A stretch of DNA of 64,000 nucleotides, taken from NCBI GenBank assembly GCA_963819785.1, contig CAWFXW010000018.1, forward strand, positions 1 to 64,000, given 5' to 3'. The notes beneath the pieces are model-generated. The model saw nothing but the letters and a program-made list of their open reading frames with translations. It made no database searches and had not been told where the DNA came from. Source of the stretch: Palsa-504 sp963819785 (lineage in GTDB: Bacteria > Actinomycetota > Actinomycetes > Streptosporangiales > Streptosporangiaceae). Of the stretch, positions 37,492 to 48,179 are shown one piece after another; position 1 is the stretch's first letter; every line of letters begins with the position of its first letter. The translations under genes were made by a program, and so were the position numbers.

Positions 37492-40446
37492 GTGACCGAC
37501 GTCTTCATCTCATACTCTCGACAGGATAGCGAGATGGTGGGGCGCCTAAGCGATGCGCTCAGCCAAAGAGGAAAGTCCGTGTTCATCGATACGGGCGAAT
37601 GGCTGGTTCGTGAAGGTGCGTCCCAGGATGCTGGAGTCGGCGCTGATGAACGGTCGCGGTCAGAGATAACTGGTATTCCTCCGTCCGCTCCATGGATGAA
37701 GGAAATCCGCTCGGCGATCGCAGCCGCTGACATTTTCCTCGCTATTGTGTCACCGGATTCGTGCGCATCTCCGGTTTGCCAGGCTGAGCTCGGCTGTGCT
37801 GAGGAACTGAATAAGCGTCTGGTTCCGGTGCAAGTGCGCGAAACGCCCATAGAAGCGTTGCCAGCCGCCCTTGCGGTGCTCAACTTGTTTGACTTTGATT
37901 CTCGGGAGGGCTTCGAGGACAACGCGGATCGGCTTGTCAACGTACTCGATGCCGATATCGAAGGTCTGCACCTCCACACGCAGCTGACCGTCCGAGCCGG
38001 CGAATGGGATTCGAACTCACGTGACCGGTCACGTTTGCTCAGGGGTAAGGAGCTTTCCGCCGCGGAGCGTTGGCTGGCGGAGCAGACTGCAAGAGCCCCA
38101 GTGCCTGCCAGGATGCAGATGGCGTACATTGCCGCCAGCCGCACCGCTGCCACCAAGCGTCAGCGTACCCTTATCACCAGTGCTGTAGTACTTATCGTGG
38201 TCATGGTCGGGCTGACGTCCGCTGCCGGGATCGAATGGCGGTCAGCTGTAGCCCAACGTCAGGCTGCAGTGTCGCAGCATGCTGTAGCTCTTTCTCGCCA
38301 GTTCGCAGCGCAGAGCCTTAGCATCGACGCCACCGCGCCAGTGACGGCGCGGCAGCTTGCTCTTTCGGCCTGGCGCGTTTCTCATACGGATCAAGCCAGC
38401 GCCGCGATCACTGCCATGGCGAGAGAGCAGCAGGATGACAGTATGCTGCCGGCTGATCCTACTGGCGTAAGCGAGGTCGCGTTCAGCCCTGACGACAGAT
38501 TGCTGGCTGATCTTGGTGATCATGGTCTGGTGCGACTGTGGAATCCAGCCACCGGCCAGCCCTGGGGAGCCCTGTGGCACATACCGACCGGGATGCTCAA
38601 AGGCGCGCAGGACATGGTGTTCAGTCCGGACAATAAACTGCTGGCGACCGCCGGCGGAGACGGGCTTGTGCGACTGTGGAATCCGGTTAGCCGGCATCTC
38701 ATGGGTACTCCCATTCAAGTAGTGAAAGGTGCGCAAGCTCACGTATTTACGGTCGCGTTTGGGCCCGACTCCGAACTAATGGCCACTGGTGACTCCGACA
38801 GTGCTGTGCGTCTGTGGAATGTGAATACACATAATCTGATCCGCACGATTCAGCCCGCAGCCGATCCGGAGACATACGTAGTAAAAGTTGTCTTTAGCCC
38901 AAACGGCAAGGTGCTCGCCGATGTGGACAGTGACGGTGTAGCACGGATCTGGAACCTAGCCAATGGCCACCTAATAGGCCGCCCTATGCATGTGCCTACA
39001 GGCCCTGTTACGCAAGGCGTCGTAAATCTGGCGTTCAGCCCAAATGGCAAAATGTTGGCGACTGCGGACGGCGACGGCACTGCACGGCTTTGGAATGCGG
39101 ATAATGGGAAAGAAGTCGGCGCTCCGATTCGTGTCGGATTTTCCACTTTCGGTGCAGTGAATGACGTAATTTTTATGGAGAACGGCAGAATTCTCGTCAC
39201 CGCTGACGCTGACGGTACCGTCCGGGCGTGGAATGCGCTAAATCGCAAGCCTGCCGGTGCGGCATTTCGAGCCACCGCAGCCTTCGGCGGCGTGCAGGGA
39301 ATAGCGTCCAGTTCTGATGACAAGTTGCTTGCAACTGCTGATGGCGACGGGGCGGTGCGACTATGGAACCCCCTCACAAGCCAGCCGGTTGGCGCGCCTC
39401 TTCATGCGAGCTCTGAGCCTCTTAGCATAGCGACTTCGGTGGCTTACAGCCCTAATGGTAAACTGATTGCCATTGGAAATAATTATGGAATGGTGCGGCT
39501 AATGGACTCGGCGGACGGTCAGCCAGTTAATGAGCTACCCCGCATCGCCAAAGCAGAGAATATCGTCAGCGCCGTGGCTTTTAGTCCTAACGGCGATGTC
39601 ATCGCCAGTGCCGGCGATGACGGCCTCGTCCACTTTTGGGACACAACGACTGGAAATCCTGCTAAATCTATATTGAAGGCCGATGTCGGAAGTCAAGGGG
39701 GCGTGCACGGTCTCGCTTTCAGCCCGAACGGAAGCTTCCTCGCTACGGCAGATGCAGACGGTAGAGTACGCCTATGGAATTCAGCTAATCTGCACCCCGT
39801 AGGATCTCCTTTCAATGTTTCTACTGGAGATAAGGTCGGAGCATACGGAGTGGCGTTTAGCCCGGACGGCAAGCTGCTAGCCGGAATGGGCAACAATGGC
39901 ATTGTCTCGCTTTGGCAACTAGGCGCCAACGGTCTTCATGGCTCACTTCGCTCGTTCCACATCAAACCTAAGGGTGGCGCTAACGCAATGTCATTTAGTC
40001 CTGACGGGCAGTTTATGGCAACCGCCAGCGGCGATAACGCCGTAGAGCTTTGGAAGTTGCCAAGTGGCCGCCGAGCCGCAGTCACTATCCATGTGTCCGT
40101 AGGCACCTCCGATATATTGAGCCAGGTCATCTTTAGCCCTGACGGAAAGCTGTTGGCTACTACCACTAGTTACAGCGGCATCGTTCGCCTATGGAATACG
40201 ACTACGGGCCGCGCGGCCGGTTCCCCCCTTGAAGCCGATCCTGGACGGTTGGGAGGTGTGACGCAAATGGCATTCACCCCAGATAGCAGGACGCTTGCCA
40301 CTGCTGACAACGACGGCACCGTGCGCCTGTGGAAAATGTATCTGTTCACGAATTCCTATTCCGACCTATGTGCTGACGCTGGGCCGGTCACCAAACAAGT
40401 CTGGGATAAATACGCGGCCGGTGAACCGCTGCTCAAAGTATGCTGA
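37492..40446 (+). CDS. TIR domain - membrane helix - WD40 beta-propeller protein
   Basis: The protein is 984 aa from GTG 37492 (AGGAGCTGAGG upstream). Residues ~1-150 are a TIR domain: TDVFISYSRQD, FLAIVSPDSC and the helix with SPVCQAEL, whose Glu99 lies where NADase TIRs have the catalytic Glu. A membrane helix follows near 225-245 (LITSAVVLIVVMVGLTSA). From about 305 there are some 14 WD40 repeats, each with FSPxGKxLATADxDGxVRLWN. The C-terminus has the Cys-containing tail seen in bacterial TIR/NACHT-WD40 proteins (DLCADAGPV...WDKYAAGEPLLKVC). Probably a membrane-bound sensor whose propeller detects a ligand and triggers NAD+ cleavage. The gene is lower in G+C than the relaxase. Confidence 0.88.
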   Translation: MTDVFISYSRQDSEMVGRLSDALSQRGKSVFIDTGEWLVREGASQDAGVGADERSRSEITGIPPSAPWMKEIRSAIAAADIFLAIVSPDSCASPVCQAELGCAEELNKRLVPVQVRETPIEALPAALAVLNLFDFDSREGFEDNADRLVNVLDADIEGLHLHTQLTVRAGEWDSNSRDRSRLLRGKELSAAERWLAEQTARAPVPARMQMAYIAASRTAATKRQRTLITSAVVLIVVMVGLTSAAGIEWRSAVAQRQAAVSQHAVALSRQFAAQSLSIDATAPVTARQLALSAWRVSHTDQASAAITAMAREQQDDSMLPADPTGVSEVAFSPDDRLLADLGDHGLVRLWNPATGQPWGALWHIPTGMLKGAQDMVFSPDNKLLATAGGDGLVRLWNPVSRHLMGTPIQVVKGAQAHVFTVAFGPDSELMATGDSDSAVRLWNVNTHNLIRTIQPAADPETYVVKVVFSPNGKVLADVDSDGVARIWNLANGHLIGRPMHVPTGPVTQGVVNLAFSPNGKMLATADGDGTARLWNADNGKEVGAPIRVGFSTFGAVNDVIFMENGRILVTADADGTVRAWNALNRKPAGAAFRATAAFGGVQGIASSSDDKLLATADGDGAVRLWNPLTSQPVGAPLHASSEPLSIATSVAYSPNGKLIAIGNNYGMVRLMDSADGQPVNELPRIAKAENIVSAVAFSPNGDVIASAGDDGLVHFWDTTTGNPAKSILKADVGSQGGVHGLAFSPNGSFLATADADGRVRLWNSANLHPVGSPFNVSTGDKVGAYGVAFSPDGKLLAGMGNNGIVSLWQLGANGLHGSLRSFHIKPKGGANAMSFSPDGQFMATASGDNAVELWKLPSGRRAAVTIHVSVGTSDILSQVIFSPDGKLLATTTSYSGIVRLWNTTTGRAAGSPLEADPGRLGGVTQMAFTPDSRTLATADNDGTVRLWKMYLFTNSYSDLCADAGPVTKQVWDKYAAGEPLLKVC

Positions 40447-41620
40447 CCTGATCACCATCACTTTATTGGGCGCCAGTTGAGATCAGCAGCAACTATATCT
40501 ACAGATCATATAAATAAAATTTGATCTGCGCGCTTACGCGAGCGCTGGTGTCGGTCTTGAGGCGGTACCCAACGGCGGGTCGGCGCGCGTTTATCCAGGG
40601 GGGCCTCGCGTCGTTGGCGGCCCGGTCATAGCCAATGCACCATCGGCTCGACTGCATGTCTATGCAGCACCCACCTCGGGATGAACGTCCGGTCATGCCG
40701 CATTCCGCGCGTTCGGTGGAGCTCATCGGAGCCGCCGCGGAAGCCCTACGCCCGCCAGGCGGGTCGGCCGGACGTCGGCGTTGATCTGTTCGCGGCGTTC
40801 CTGGCCGCTGCCGCGGCAGGCGGCTCGCCCGCGTCCACGGCGCCGCCGGGGACATCCCGGCCGTCGTCGTGACCGGCATGGCGGGCCGGCAGCGCCGGGC
40901 CTGCCCCGCCGACGGGCCGGACCGGCACCGGCGGTACGAGCAGCAGCTCATGCGGCAACTGCCCGCAGCCTGGCTGCATGCGCAGCGATACCCGCCTGGG
41001 TAACCCTGCGGCCCGGGGCCGGCCAGCAGCCCGGGCTACAGCGCGCCGGCCGCATCACTGGCCCTGATGGTGCCCGCGCCGGCCTGTTCGCAGCGAGCTG
41101 AGGTACGGCGCCCGGTGAGCAGCCTGCCGTGCGAGCGAGCGCGATATCTATGCACGAGGCGGAATACTCACTGGCGCTATCCTGGCCTTGCCGGCGATCG
41201 TCGTAGAGCATTCTCTATTGTTCTAGTAGGAAACCAGATCGCCGAATATTTGCTCGCCCGACCTCACGGTCGTTGCCTGTGTCACGGATACAGATTATTT
41301 GTTCGGTGTTGCGTCAACGACCTATATAATTCACTGGGACCAGTTCCCTAAATCTCAGCGAGGCGACGCCCATTAGATAGTCGAGACTCGACCCTTTCAG
41401 CATGGACAGCAACAGAACCTTGCCGAAGTGCTGCGCTATCATTAGCGAGCCTTGTGGACCGGAGATAACAGGGATCCGATAGCATCCCGTCACATCCGGG
41501 CCAGGCCCATCGAACCGCTAATCTTGCTAGCGGAAATGTAAGCTTCTGCCACTTCACGCGGGCCGCTGGCAAATATTAATTCGACTCGCGCTCCGAGCAG
41601 TAGCAATGTAGAATCGGCGG
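40447..41620. other. Long intergenic stretch with relics and a repeat
   Basis: No intact gene supported. Positions 40760-41003 can be read across frames as VDLFAAFLAAAAAGG and VVVTGMAGRQRRACPADG ending in TAA, an unrecognised gene relic. 41141-41243 is the second copy of the repeat at 36855-36957, here with the peptide AFSIVLVGNQIAEYLLAR. 41350-41620 is A/T-richer and probably holds the promoter of the gene at 41621. Confidence 0.45.
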
Positions 41621-42510
41621 ATGCCGCAACCCCTGTCACCAGAGCTTCAAGCTCGCGTTGACGCAGTAGAAGCCCTCGTAAGTCTCGCTGACCGGCTCTT
41701 CAAGATACACGCGATCGAGTGGTCTGCAGTCAAAGATGATCTTCGTCTCCTTGCCATAAACGGAACGTTTCGTCGTCAACTTGAAAGCATTAAGGCAACG
41801 ATCATTTTGGCCAAGCAAGGCCTTGGACACCTTGCTGTTGCGTTTGTTCGTACAGCTCTGGAAGAGATGATCATCTTAAATTCTTTCTCGACCTGGACCG
41901 AGTAGCTTCTCAGCGGCTATTTATCCTGCTCGGTAGATGGGACGGACTTCGATCGCTGCTGTCCCAACGAAGTTTCGTCGGCGACGAAGTGATGAAAGAC
42001 CTCTGGTATGCCACCGAGTTCCTGGATGCGGCGGCAGAGCGACGCAATGAGACACGTCATGAATTGAAAGAACTTCAGGAGCAATACAGATGGAGCGGCG
42101 GCATCGTTCCTTCTGCCAGCTGGATCGCCGGGCGGGCGGGCGGGCGGGCCAGAGTCAACTCTATGACTATCTTCACTCCGCAACGAGCCGTGCTCTTCAT
42201 TTCTCCGCAGGAGAAATAATGCGACGAGGTTGGGGCAGCCCGACCGGCCAAATGACCACGGATTCACCTGTGATTCGCGAGCATCTGGCGGACTTTGTCC
42301 TTTTCCAGCTAGTGCTGCTCTTCTTCGAGACATGGCAACTGGTGGACGATACAGAAGCGGCCGGAATCAGCACTGCTGACGACGTTCGAGCAAACTGAGC
42401 TTGACGCCGCGTTGCAGCGCATTGCAGCGCTTGGGCAGGTCCCATTGGTGTATGCCGGAGAATGGAACCTCACCCCGGACGGGCCGATGCAAATGCCGCC
42501 AAGCTCATGA
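41621..42510 (+). pseudogene. Frameshifted uncharacterised gene (DUF5677-like pattern)
   Basis: Four pieces in different frames read as one protein of about 295 aa. First, MPQPLSPELQARVDAVEALV to GLGHLAVAFVRTALEEMIIL. Then DEVMKDLWYATEFLDAAAER with HELKELQEQYRWSGG. Then YDYLHSATSRALHFSAGEIM with HLADFVLFQLVLLFFETWQL. Last, TELDAALQRIAALGQVPLVY to QMPPSS and TGA at 42508-42510. Frame changes fall near 41905, 42150 and 42375. The series AxxxxRxxxE...YxxLHSATSRxxHF resembles DUF5677-type proteins, of unknown function and often found with defence genes. Decay and assembly indels are both possible. Confidence 0.5.
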
Positions 42511-42782
42511 TTAAATTATCTCATTCCGAGTGAGAGCCCAAATCCGTACCTAACGAATGCCTCTTTTCGCGCAGGCCAAAGGCAAGACGAATCACGCAGC
42601 GTGATCCGTCCTGAGGCCTATACGCCGATAGATCGCCAATTCCTTGCGTGCTTTGATAACGGCTTGGCTTTGCGACTCATCGCTCATATTTACCAGTTCG
42701 GTACATGGCGGCTGCACCGGCCAGCTGGGCATTGGGCTCCTGCGCCGGGGCTCCCGCGGCGCGCCGGTCATCCAGTCCCGTG

Positions 42783-43418
42783 CTATTGGGAAGTGTTCAG
42801 GATCACGAATATGAGGACTATTAGCCAGATCACGAAGAAAGCAAGGGAGAGCGCCACCGGAAGGCGTGTAACGGACAACGGCTCCCATCGCCACGAGGTC
42901 GTCCGGTTCCACCACGAGGCCATCTGGGCCAGCCACCACGTTCGCTTGGTCATCTGGCGCCACCGGAACGGCTCTCCTTCAATGCGCGGCGATGGGTTCC
43001 ATTTGTCTAGCTTGTCGCTCACCCCTGTCGGATCTAGTCCGATGTGAAGCCAGCCCTGGTACTCGGAGGGTCCTTCCACATATGCGGATAGGACGCACTT
43101 GGCCGTCCAGGACAGCTGGCCGCGGTAGATGGTGACCAATCTCCGGTCTGTCGCACCTGTCAGAAAGCCGATTGCCGAGAGAAGCAGTCCGGTGACGGGG
43201 AAGAGGATAAGCCACGGCCGGCCGACGTCGCCTTTGCTTGATGCCAAGAAAACGGCGCCAAGCGTTGGCAGCAACGCGGTGTTTAGGCCGATCATCAGCT
43301 GCATGCGATTATGCATGCGCGCATATTGGCCTTGAAGGTTCGTGCACTGCTGCTTGAAATCTTCAAATAGCAGCTCTTTCGGTACGCCGACGGTCTCTGG
43401 CGTATATGTGCCCGTCAT
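42783..43418 (-). CDS. Small integral membrane protein, three predicted helices (SLATT/RipA-like layout)
   Basis: The product is 211 aa from ATG 43418. A cytoplasmic N-terminal helix (LFEDFKQQCTNLQGQYARMH) leads into two closely spaced membrane helices at about 40-60 (MQLMIGLNTALLPTLGAVFL) and 70-90 (WLILFPVTGLLLSAIGFLTG). A soluble domain with several Trp follows, then a last helix at about 188-207 (LSLAFFVIWLIVLIFVI). The helix hairpin preceded by a long helix that ends near NTAL resembles SLATT or RipA-like membrane proteins, which serve as pore-forming effectors or scaffolds in conflict systems. I cannot confirm the family. It stands alone on the minus strand between two TIR genes. Confidence 0.6.
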   Translation of the reverse strand: MTGTYTPETVGVPKELLFEDFKQQCTNLQGQYARMHNRMQLMIGLNTALLPTLGAVFLASSKGDVGRPWLILFPVTGLLLSAIGFLTGATDRRLVTIYRGQLSWTAKCVLSAYVEGPSEYQGWLHIGLDPTGVSDKLDKWNPSPRIEGEPFRWRQMTKRTWWLAQMASWWNRTTSWRWEPLSVTRLPVALSLAFFVIWLIVLIFVILNTSQ

Positions 43419-44273
43419 TAGTTGAATCCTTCCGGGTCTTCCACCAGAAAAAGTGGAGTAGGCATCGCCCGCCGAACAGGGCAGCGCCCCAACTACGCCG
43501 TCGAATGAATCTAGCGGCGGCTTTAGCGATCGCGAAAGGCGCAGGCGGCTCCGATCTAATCGCCCCTAGGGACGCGTACGCCGCCGAGCGCCCTTCGCGT
43601 CTTCGGCGACGCGCCGCTATGAACGCCCGTTCCCCGGCAATAACCCGTCGTACGGTTCGGCCATCGCGTGTCTTCCGGGAACGCCGGGGAATGGGACGCT
43701 GGCCGCAGGGCCGCGACGCGCAGCTTGACATGCTGCCAGCGTGCGCTGGGAGATCAAGGGAGTCAACCTCGCCGGCGAGTGCCGAAGCCAGCGACTCGCG
43801 GACGTGAAATAACCCAGGATGAACTCGTTGTGCATGGGATTACCCAGGGTTCGATACTCAGGTCGGCCCCCGGCCAGGCAGTCGCCGATCAGGTGGGGCC
43901 GGCAGAGGGATCATCGTCATTTGGCGCTTGACGACGCGAACCAGCCCGTCCGGATCGACCGCGGCGACGTTGCCCGTCGACCGTTTGAGCAGCGACCAGA
44001 TGCCCCATCAGGTCTGTACCGCGGATTAGCCTCCGCTATCAGCGCTGATGGGCGGTTGAGCCATCCGGCGGCTTTTCGTGGCTGTGAACTGGTGTTTCGT
44101 GCTGGACAGGTCCGGCGGTGGGTGCACCTTATGGATGCGGGGCAATCCAGGCGCCCGGCAGGGGCCGACCGTGGAGCGGCCGCCCTTTCTTGTTTAAAGG
44201 CGAAGAGCGCCCTGGCTCTGGGAGATTACGGGTTACCACGCCTGAATCCCCTGGAACTGGAGCGCCCCTCACC
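43419..44273. other. Intergenic region without a supported gene
   Basis: The frames here are short and of random composition on both strands. The stretch separates the small membrane-protein gene from a transposase relic. Confidence 0.45.
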
Positions 44274-44441
44274 ATGCAGCTTAACGGGTGGGACCACGCC
44301 CTGAAGGTCACCGCGGACGGGAAGGGCCTGGTCGGGCATGCCGGCGCGATCCTGCTCCGCAAGGCCGCCGACCGGCCGATCACGCAACGTGAGACTGGTG
44401 GTCGCGCGGGGCCCCCGATCGCCGATTCCGTACGGTGGTAG
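44274..44441 (+). pseudogene. N-terminal relic of an IS1380-type transposase
   Basis: ATG 44274 opens a 55-codon frame with GWDHALKVTADGKGLVGHAG and AILLRKAADR. This is the conserved start of actinobacterial IS1380 transposases (W...LKVTADGxGxVxHAGxxLLRxLAD). The similarity ends after about 35 residues, and the frame closes at 44441. No catalytic residues remain. Confidence 0.65.
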
Positions 44442-44830
44442 CTGAGAGTACAGGCGGGGCGGCAGGGCACAGATTATTCACTTTGGTGTTGTCATCATCC
44501 ATAGCACTACGCCCGAACGGGGCCGTTACGAGCGTCTCTCCGATGCCAGGGCGCGGCAGACAAGTGCACCGAGCACGTAAGAGCGGGCTCAGTGCGCCAT
44601 CGAGTACATGGTGACGACGGCACGCCGCTGTCACCAAAGATCGGCCGCATAATGAATGATGTTCCGTGTGCAGCGGGTTACGTGGGTAAGCTCACGTTGC
44701 CGAATATTCCCGGCGCGCGTTCTGCGGCATTGGCTCAAATGGTCCCCTAGCCTGTCTGATCGATCCGTGATTGCGTACCTGCTGGCCCGGTGGGATATTG
44801 AGATCTACAGTTGCTCTGGGGGAGGGGCAG

Positions 44831-47743
44831 ATGGCGACTGACCTCGAATACGACTTGTTTATATCCTATAGCCGTGACCAGCTTGACCACGATGTCACGG
44901 TCAAGCTACAGGACGAACTCCAGCGGTTCATCAGGCCCTGGTACCGGCCTCGCACCAGAACATTGCGCGTATTCCGGGACCAAACCAATCTGCAGGCCTC
45001 GCCCGATCTGTGGGGCACCATCGAAGAGGCGATGTCGTCTTCGCGGTGGCTGTTGCTCGTGGCCTCACCCAGGTCGGCTCAGTCGGCGGGCGTCCGGCGC
45101 GAGCTCACCTGGTGGCGCGAGCACCGTGGCACAGCTAACGTCGGCATCGCCCTGATCGATGGTGAACTCCGCTGGGATGAGGCCGCTAACGAATTCGACT
45201 GGCCTGCCTCTACGGCGCTTTCACGGGAGGCACTGGGGCACACGTTTGAAACGGAACCCGCGTGGATTGACCTGCGGCCGGTCACGCTCGCCGACAGCGC
45301 AGCCCACCGCCGGCTCCGGTGGTTCACGCGATCACTTGCCGACCCCCGGCTGCAGGACGCCACCGCCAGCCTGATCGCGGAAGTAAAGCAAGTCCCCAAG
45401 GATACGCTCATCGGGGAACACCTTCGCCGCAGCCGCCAAACCAGGCGCGCGGTCACATCAGCCCTGTCAGCTTTGGCGGTTCTGCTCGCGGCGGCTATCG
45501 TGGCCGCGTTCATCGCCGTCGGGCAGGCCAACCGGGCCATCCACCAGACAACTATCTCCGAAGCGGGCCAACTGGCCGCGATCGCTGAGACGCTGACCGG
45601 CTCGCATCTAGACCTGGCCAGCCTGTTCGCTGCGGAGGCTTACCACCTGTACCCGGACCCGCAGACGCGCGCCGCGCTGTTCGCCGCGGTCACCGCGGAT
45701 CCGCATCTCGCGCGCTACCTGTCGGCGACCGGCAGTGTCTCGGCGATGGCGACCTCCGTCACCGGGCACACCGCGGTGGCCGGAACTTCCGGCGGCGACG
45801 TACTGCGCTGGAACCTGACAGATTTCCGGCGCAGCCTGGTGGCCAGGCTGCCTGCCGCGATTTCCAGTGTCGCGGTCAGCGCCGACGGCGATACGATCGC
45901 GGCCATCGATGGCTCTGCCGCACTGGTCTGGGTCAGCAGGGCAGGCGTGCGCCGCGTGCCCGTCCCAGTGAGGTGGATGACGGTCGCCGCCGCCGTGTCG
46001 CCATCCGGACGGTACATCGCTTTTTCCCTGACCAACTCCGCCAATGCGAACTCGCTGCTGCTGATAGACGAGCAGACCGGTCGTTCGGTCATGGCGCCCG
46101 CTGACGTGAACTACCCTGCCGGGAGCCTGCGCTTCGACGGTGAGACCCAGCTCGTGATCCTTAGTAGCGGGCGTTGGGAAAGGCTCACGGTACCGAGCCT
46201 GACGAAGGTGCTGGCGTCGAGCGCCGATTTCGGGGCACACGACTTCGCGCAAACGATGTCAGCGACCGGGGCGTACATTTCCTTCACCAACGGCGGGCCG
46301 CCGCTCAATGTGTGGAACACTCTCACCACTCCGACGCCGCACTATGGGCCGCTCGGCGCGTGGGAGGTCGGCGACACGCCGTCAGCGCTGGCCATCAGCG
46401 CCGATGGGCGGGTAGCAGCCGACGCTGACTCCGGAACGATTTACGTGTCGGATATCACCAGTTTCAAAGACGCCTCACCGAGCACGTTGTTTCCCTTGCC
46501 CGGCAATACCACGGTCAACGACAATATGCTGACGTTCGTCGGGCAGAGCGACAACGAGTTGCTGTCGGCATCCGGTAGCTTCGTCACCTTGTGGAACCTC
46601 AGCCAATACTCGCGTATTGCCTCAGCAGCGCCGGCCGATATACCGTCAGGCTGTAATGCCTGCGCAGGGCCTGGTATCTACTCAAGTCCCCACGGAGATC
46701 ACGCGATAATCACCTCCAGCTTCTATGGTGCAGCTGAAACGGCGATGCTGATAAGCCTTCCGCCCACGGCCGGATCTGTTGAGGTTCTCCCGCAGGACAG
46801 CGCCGGAAGCGTTACCTATGGTCCGGCTTTGTGGTCGCCTGACAGCCGGGAGTTCTCCATACTTACGCCATCTGATGGTGGCGGCCAGATCTGGTCCACG
46901 AACGGGAAACTGCAATTTGTCCGAAATTTGGCAGCATGGCCTGGGAAATCACCGCCAGACTCCGGATTTAATGGCCCTGTGTGGGTAGCCTCGGCCGGTG
47001 GCGGTAAGGAGATCGTTGAACTCGACACGGGAGGAAATGTCCTCATCCGCAACTCCGTCACAGGAGCCGTAGAGCATCAGGTGCGTGGGCCGGTCAGTCC
47101 GGACTCGGCGTATCTCAACACGCAGTACCTGGCAGCGGCTGATCCGGTAGCGAAATACGCGGCGGTCATAGTCCCGATATCTCCAAATGGCGGATACGGC
47201 ACCAGGGTGGACGTCGTTAATATCGGTACTGGAGCCATAACCCGTGTTCCCGGCGGTGCTGCTTCCGGGGTGGCCTACGACGGCGAACAACTGCTCATCC
47301 AGAGATCCAGCGGCACGTTTGAAGTCCGAAGCGCAAACGGACGGCAGCTCATCCGCTCGTTCGCGGGCGACATGAACGCGACTGCCGGCCCAGCCGTCAA
47401 CGGCACAGGTCTCGCCGTCGAAGTGAACTCGAACGGCACCGCCTTTGTATTTGACATCGCCTCCGGCCAGGAGATCGGGTCGATCACGCTGCCGGCTGGC
47501 CCGCGAAATGTCTCGACCAGCGTCGCCTTTACCCTGGACGGGAAGAACCTCGTCTCGGCGACCGAAAATATGGGCAGTCCGCCAGACACGGCGGGCATCG
47601 GACACGTCACCGAATGGAGTTTCTCGCCCAGCCTCTGGTCCGCGGCCGCCTGCGCCTCTGCGGGGCACACCCTCACCCGTGCGGAGTGGCAGCAGTATGT
47701 CGGCTCTGACGGCCCGGGGATGCCGAGCAAGCTGGCGTGCTAG
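44831..47743 (+). CDS. TIR domain - membrane helix - beta-propeller protein (second copy type)
   Basis: ATG 44831 has GGGGGAGGGGC upstream, giving 970 aa. The first ~180 residues are a TIR domain: MATDLEYDLFISYSRDQ, LRVFRDQTNLQASPDLWGTI and LLLVASPRSAQSAGVRRELT with Glu91 at the usual catalytic position. A membrane helix lies at about 210-232 (TSALSALAVLLAAAIVAAFI). Then come a helical segment (AETLTGSHLDLASLFAAEAY) and a long degenerate WD40-like propeller. The C-terminus AACASAGHTLTRAEWQQYVG is the standard tail of bacterial WD40 sensors. The overall layout equals that of the 37.5-kb gene, but the two sequences are very different, so they are not a recent duplication. Likely function: a membrane-tethered sensor with an NAD+-cleaving or signalling TIR domain. 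Confidence 0.86.
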   Translation: MATDLEYDLFISYSRDQLDHDVTVKLQDELQRFIRPWYRPRTRTLRVFRDQTNLQASPDLWGTIEEAMSSSRWLLLVASPRSAQSAGVRRELTWWREHRGTANVGIALIDGELRWDEAANEFDWPASTALSREALGHTFETEPAWIDLRPVTLADSAAHRRLRWFTRSLADPRLQDATASLIAEVKQVPKDTLIGEHLRRSRQTRRAVTSALSALAVLLAAAIVAAFIAVGQANRAIHQTTISEAGQLAAIAETLTGSHLDLASLFAAEAYHLYPDPQTRAALFAAVTADPHLARYLSATGSVSAMATSVTGHTAVAGTSGGDVLRWNLTDFRRSLVARLPAAISSVAVSADGDTIAAIDGSAALVWVSRAGVRRVPVPVRWMTVAAAVSPSGRYIAFSLTNSANANSLLLIDEQTGRSVMAPADVNYPAGSLRFDGETQLVILSSGRWERLTVPSLTKVLASSADFGAHDFAQTMSATGAYISFTNGGPPLNVWNTLTTPTPHYGPLGAWEVGDTPSALAISADGRVAADADSGTIYVSDITSFKDASPSTLFPLPGNTTVNDNMLTFVGQSDNELLSASGSFVTLWNLSQYSRIASAAPADIPSGCNACAGPGIYSSPHGDHAIITSSFYGAAETAMLISLPPTAGSVEVLPQDSAGSVTYGPALWSPDSREFSILTPSDGGGQIWSTNGKLQFVRNLAAWPGKSPPDSGFNGPVWVASAGGGKEIVELDTGGNVLIRNSVTGAVEHQVRGPVSPDSAYLNTQYLAAADPVAKYAAVIVPISPNGGYGTRVDVVNIGTGAITRVPGGAASGVAYDGEQLLIQRSSGTFEVRSANGRQLIRSFAGDMNATAGPAVNGTGLAVEVNSNGTAFVFDIASGQEIGSITLPAGPRNVSTSVAFTLDGKNLVSATENMGSPPDTAGIGHVTEWSFSPSLWSAAACASAGHTLTRAEWQQYVGSDGPGMPSKLAC

Positions 47744-48179
47744 TCATTAGGCGCCACTTGTGCTGGGCTGCCGATTGATTGTTTTGCACGCATCGCCAGC
47801 CTGCACCAATGGGACCGTTCGCCGCCCAGAACGGCGGGAGTGTGCGCGTTCTCCCTGACCTCACGTATCACTCAGCGTGATGGCACGACCGGGCGCGACG
47901 CACCGGACAGCCGCACAATCCTGTACCCCGGGCGACCCGGGACCGCACCGGCCGGCTCCACCGCGACGTTCACGGGCGTCCGGCCGCCTGCCCGAACCCC
48001 GTCCTACTCGATGATTCCGGGCTGGCGTCCGCCTCCCGGCCCCGGATCGCCCGGGGGCCGCAGGCACCCGGCCGTCAGCCCGGCCATCCCGGAGCCCGGT
48101 CCCCGAGCCCGGCGGCATCCGGGCGTCCCGGCCGGGCTCCCGTTCACCCCCTGCGCCGTGACCCTCGATCAGCCCCGCC

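Noticed and set aside
40499..40951. 150-codon minus-strand frame after the first TIR gene
   Set aside because: Composition is Cys/Arg/Ser/Pro-rich, as expected from noncoding G+C-rich DNA, and no motif is visible.
43819..44304. 161-codon plus-strand frame
   Set aside because: No recognisable motif, poor codon pattern, and it overlaps the IS1380 relic in another frame.
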